Source: a virus | DNA length: 20,443 nt | IMG/VR virus record: IMGVR_UViG_3300045994_000727 | Location: 1 to 20,443 of that record | Direction: 5' to 3' (one strand) | Part shown: positions 18,037 to 20,443 of the stretch, piece after piece | How positions within the stretch are numbered: position 1 is the stretch's first letter | Layout: every line of letters begins with the position of its first letter | The notes under the pieces: model-generated | Database searches by the model: none | Told to the model about the DNA's origin: nothing | What the model saw: only the letters and a program-made list of their open reading frames with translations | Position numbers and translations under genes: made by a program

Positions 18037-20443
18037 TGAACTACCAACCATACCTCATAGCAAACTACGAGACAGGGATAGACAAAAGGCTACAGCCTTG
18101 GCTTTCTCCTGATGATTCGCAGGAAGAGCTGCTAGATGGTTATGTCTATCGAGGGACTCTCTCCAAACGCTCAGGATACAGCTACTTTGCCACAGGAGAG
18201 CGCGGAGGCACTCCGTACACAGAAAGCCGCATTGTCACAGGAGCCGTTATCCTTGCCCCTGCAACAGGCGCTATCGACGGTGTCAACGCCACCTTCACTT
18301 TCACCGCAACTCCTCCTGTTAGAGTAATGTCATTCGTTATCACAGGATCTAATCCTGTTCAGACTTTTACTGATAACGGTTTAGGATTTTTCTTCAATGG
18401 TATTACCCAGATAGGAACTATTAATTACTCCACTGGTGCCGTTTCTATCACTCTTCCTGCAGCTCCTGTAGCATTGTCAACACTAACAGCATTATATGTA
18501 AGTGCAAGCATCCCTGACCTACCAGTCATGATGGTGGCTACCTACGTCACCGCTACAAACATAAAAGAACTTATCGTCGCCAACACACGCGATGTGAATC
18601 GGTATAACCCAAATACAAACCGTCTAGACTTTCTACCACACACAACAGTCTTCACAGGAACTTCTTTCAACTTCTTCTCCTGGGTTAACTACGATTCAGC
18701 TACTAGCGTTCCTAGACTTCTCTTCAGCAATAGCATAGACCCTATACAGGTTTATGATGGGGCTACGGTTGCTAACTATGTTTTTACTATGACTGGAGTT
18801 GCTGTAGGGCAACTTAGTGCTCTTCTGATGTTTGAGTTTAAAGATCGTCTTATTTTACTAAGGACTAGAGAAAATGGAACAATTTTTCCAAAAAGAATAC
18901 GAATATCAGGAACAGGAATCAACAGTGACGATTTTCGAACTTCTGCAACTGGTGCTGGCTTCATTGATATTCCTGACGGCACTTGGATTATGGGAGCAGC
19001 TTTTAACCGTGACGACCTAATAATCTTCACTGAACAAGCTACATGGTCGCTTAAGTATACAGGCAATGACACAACGCCTTTCACCCTGGTAAAACTAGAC
19101 GAATCTCGTGGATCTAAAGCCCCTTACGCAGCCATCTCCTACCTTAGCAGAACTTCCGCACTCTCTCCTCGTGGTATGATTCTCACAGACGGATATAGAG
19201 TAGAAAGACAAGATATCAGCATCCCTAGCTTCACTTTCGATGAAATCGATCCCGACAACTTCGAACTATGCTTTGCAGGCTCTGTAGATGAAGACAGAGA
19301 CCACTACCTGATTTATCCTCCACCCAATGAAGCTCAATCTCAACGTATTCTTACCACAAACTACGATGAAGACAACTATGCAGTCTACAGGCTCCCTCTA
19401 TCATGCATGGGTACTTATATTCTAGGATTCGACATCACATGGAATGACCTTCTCGTTTATAACAACTGGGATGAATTCGCCGCTGTCTACGGAAACTGGG
19501 AAGCTTTTGCATTCAGTAAAGGCGCTCCTTTCTCTGTAGGAGGAGGTCATCATGGTGAAATCTGGAAGCTAAACGTCACTGGCTCAGAAGACAATCCTGT
19601 GAAGATTCGTAATATCACCATCATCGACAACACGACCATCGAGGTCACTACAGACTGGCATAACTTCAGCACTCATGTCTCTGGAACACAGAACTACGAT
19701 CCTGCTCTAGGAGCAGACATCATCTTCCTAACAGCCGTCGGTGGAATGGTAGAGGTAAATGACCAACAGTTTACCCTAGCAAGCGTAACTAACAATAACG
19801 TCTTCCGTCTAAGAACTCCTGAAAGCACAGCCATCTTCTCGGCATACACTACCGGAGGAACAGCCTCTAGAGTCATTCCTTTCAGCGCACAGTTTAAAAA
19901 GTTTAATCCTTACATCAACGCAGACAAAAAAGTCCGCTGTGGATGGATGTATGTCTATGTAGATTCTACAGGAACTAACCTAGAAAGGCCTATACGCATC
20001 ATAGGAGCGTCGCAAGCAACCGCAGCAGTCATAACCACCAACGTCAACCACGGGCTCGTTACAGGCGATCAGGTGAAGATCTTCAGCGTTGGAGGCATGA
20101 CACAACTCAATGGCCTTTCCTACTACATCACAGTCTTATCTCTAAACACCTTCTCTCTAGACGACACAGACTCCACTCTCTTCACTCCATACACTGTCGG
20201 TGGATATGCCTCTACACCAGAAAAAGCCAAGATGGTCCTCGACATCATCACCGATGACATGGACGACACAGAAATACCTACAAAAAGCGTCGTCGGAACT
20301 TCTACTAACTTGATTTTTGAAAACGGTGCTAAGAAATGGTACAAAGTCTATATCAACCAGACAGGTAAGTTCATTCAGTTCAGGATGCGTAGTCAGCAAG
20401 CAGGAGCCACGATAAACGTGCAGGCTACCATGATGGGCTTTGC
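18036..20443 (+). CDS. Large tail-nozzle-like protein, incomplete at the right edge
   Basis: An open frame from GTG 18036 runs to the window end without a stop: 802 codons so far. It overlaps the previous stop as TAGTG. The start (IANYETGIDKRLQPWLSPDDSQEELLDGYVYRGTLSKRSGY) has the character of the P22 gp10 / T7 gp12 nozzle proteins, which open with a line about the declared input and an RxGY motif and fold into a beta-propeller at the end of short tails. Repeats such as WDEFAAVYGNWEAFAFSKG and DILNRYN-like strands fit. Two FCCH-like modules sit at about residues 530-614 and 657-730. It would form the tip of the short tail. Confidence 0.72.
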   Translation, partial: MNYQPYLIANYETGIDKRLQPWLSPDDSQEELLDGYVYRGTLSKRSGYSYFATGERGGTPYTESRIVTGAVILAPATGAIDGVNATFTFTATPPVRVMSFVITGSNPVQTFTDNGLGFFFNGITQIGTINYSTGAVSITLPAAPVALSTLTALYVSASIPDLPVMMVATYVTATNIKELIVANTRDVNRYNPNTNRLDFLPHTTVFTGTSFNFFSWVNYDSATSVPRLLFSNSIDPIQVYDGATVANYVFTMTGVAVGQLSALLMFEFKDRLILLRTRENGTIFPKRIRISGTGINSDDFRTSATGAGFIDIPDGTWIMGAAFNRDDLIIFTEQATWSLKYTGNDTTPFTLVKLDESRGSKAPYAAISYLSRTSALSPRGMILTDGYRVERQDISIPSFTFDEIDPDNFELCFAGSVDEDRDHYLIYPPPNEAQSQRILTTNYDEDNYAVYRLPLSCMGTYILGFDITWNDLLVYNNWDEFAAVYGNWEAFAFSKGAPFSVGGGHHGEIWKLNVTGSEDNPVKIRNITIIDNTTIEVTTDWHNFSTHVSGTQNYDPALGADIIFLTAVGGMVEVNDQQFTLASVTNNNVFRLRTPESTAIFSAYTTGGTASRVIPFSAQFKKFNPYINADKKVRCGWMYVYVDSTGTNLERPIRIIGASQATAAVITTNVNHGLVTGDQVKIFSVGGMTQLNGLSYYITVLSLNTFSLDDTDSTLFTPYTVGGYASTPEKAKMVLDIITDDMDDTEIPTKSVVGTSTNLIFENGAKKWYKVYINQTGKFIQFRMRSQQAGATINVQATMMGF

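Noticed and set aside
1-20443. CRISPR array or toxin-antitoxin module
   Set aside because: No regularly spaced repeats occur, and none of the small gene pairs shows recognisable toxin or antitoxin features.

Overview
The window is a stretch of a tailed double-stranded DNA phage (Caudoviricetes), most likely podovirus-type. It carries both terminase subunits, a P22-gp1-like portal, a scaffold-like protein, an N4-gp56-type HK97-fold major capsid protein, a head-tail adaptor candidate and the start of a large tail-nozzle-like protein. The DNA is moderately AT-rich, genes are tightly packed with ATGA, TGATG or TAATG junctions, most starts follow AGGAGG-like ribosome binding sites, and the promoters look sigma70-like. 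A small predicted lipoprotein with a Gram-negative-style lipobox hints at a diderm host, but the host cannot be identified from this sequence. No integrase, repressor, replication gene or CRISPR array is visible.

Layout. Positions 1-1860 hold a leftward cluster of small unknown proteins driven by a clear promoter near 1855-1883. Three of its gene junctions carry a related two-hairpin RNA element. Positions 1880-2532 hold a GC-rich foldable element followed by the small terminase subunit. Positions 2533-2953 are non-coding, rich in A/T tracts and inverted repeats. Positions 2969-4525 are a rightward cluster of small genes: a tandem paralogous pair, two overlapping small ORFs (one a predicted lipoprotein) and two tRNA-like genes with non-standard anticodon loops. 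Positions 4522-6475 hold a small leftward basic protein, then rightward genes including an FCCH-like module protein and a collagen-like protein, with a terminator in between. Positions 6467-9444 are a leftward operon: two small membrane proteins (one SPFH-like), a T4-Pnkp-like HAD phosphatase, a tRNA with anticodon CAU, a calcineurin-type phosphoesterase and a DUF551-like protein. A divergent promoter region at 9445-9547 separates this from the rightward morphogenesis block, 9548 to beyond the right edge: terL, portal, two small genes, scaffold, capsid, a virion protein, two head-completion or adaptor candidates, a beta-rich virion protein and the nozzle.

The morphogenesis genes follow the usual head-to-tail assembly order, except that terS lies about 7 kb upstream of terL. 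The most unusual signals are (i) a tRNA-Ile(GAU)-like gene with a 20-nt hairpin insertion directly after the anticodon loop, next to a tRNA-Leu-like gene with an 8-nt anticodon loop, (ii) the repeated two-hairpin intergenic RNA element, and (iii) an end-healing-type phosphatase in the same phage as these tRNAs, which suggests, but does not prove, a tRNA supply or repair function.
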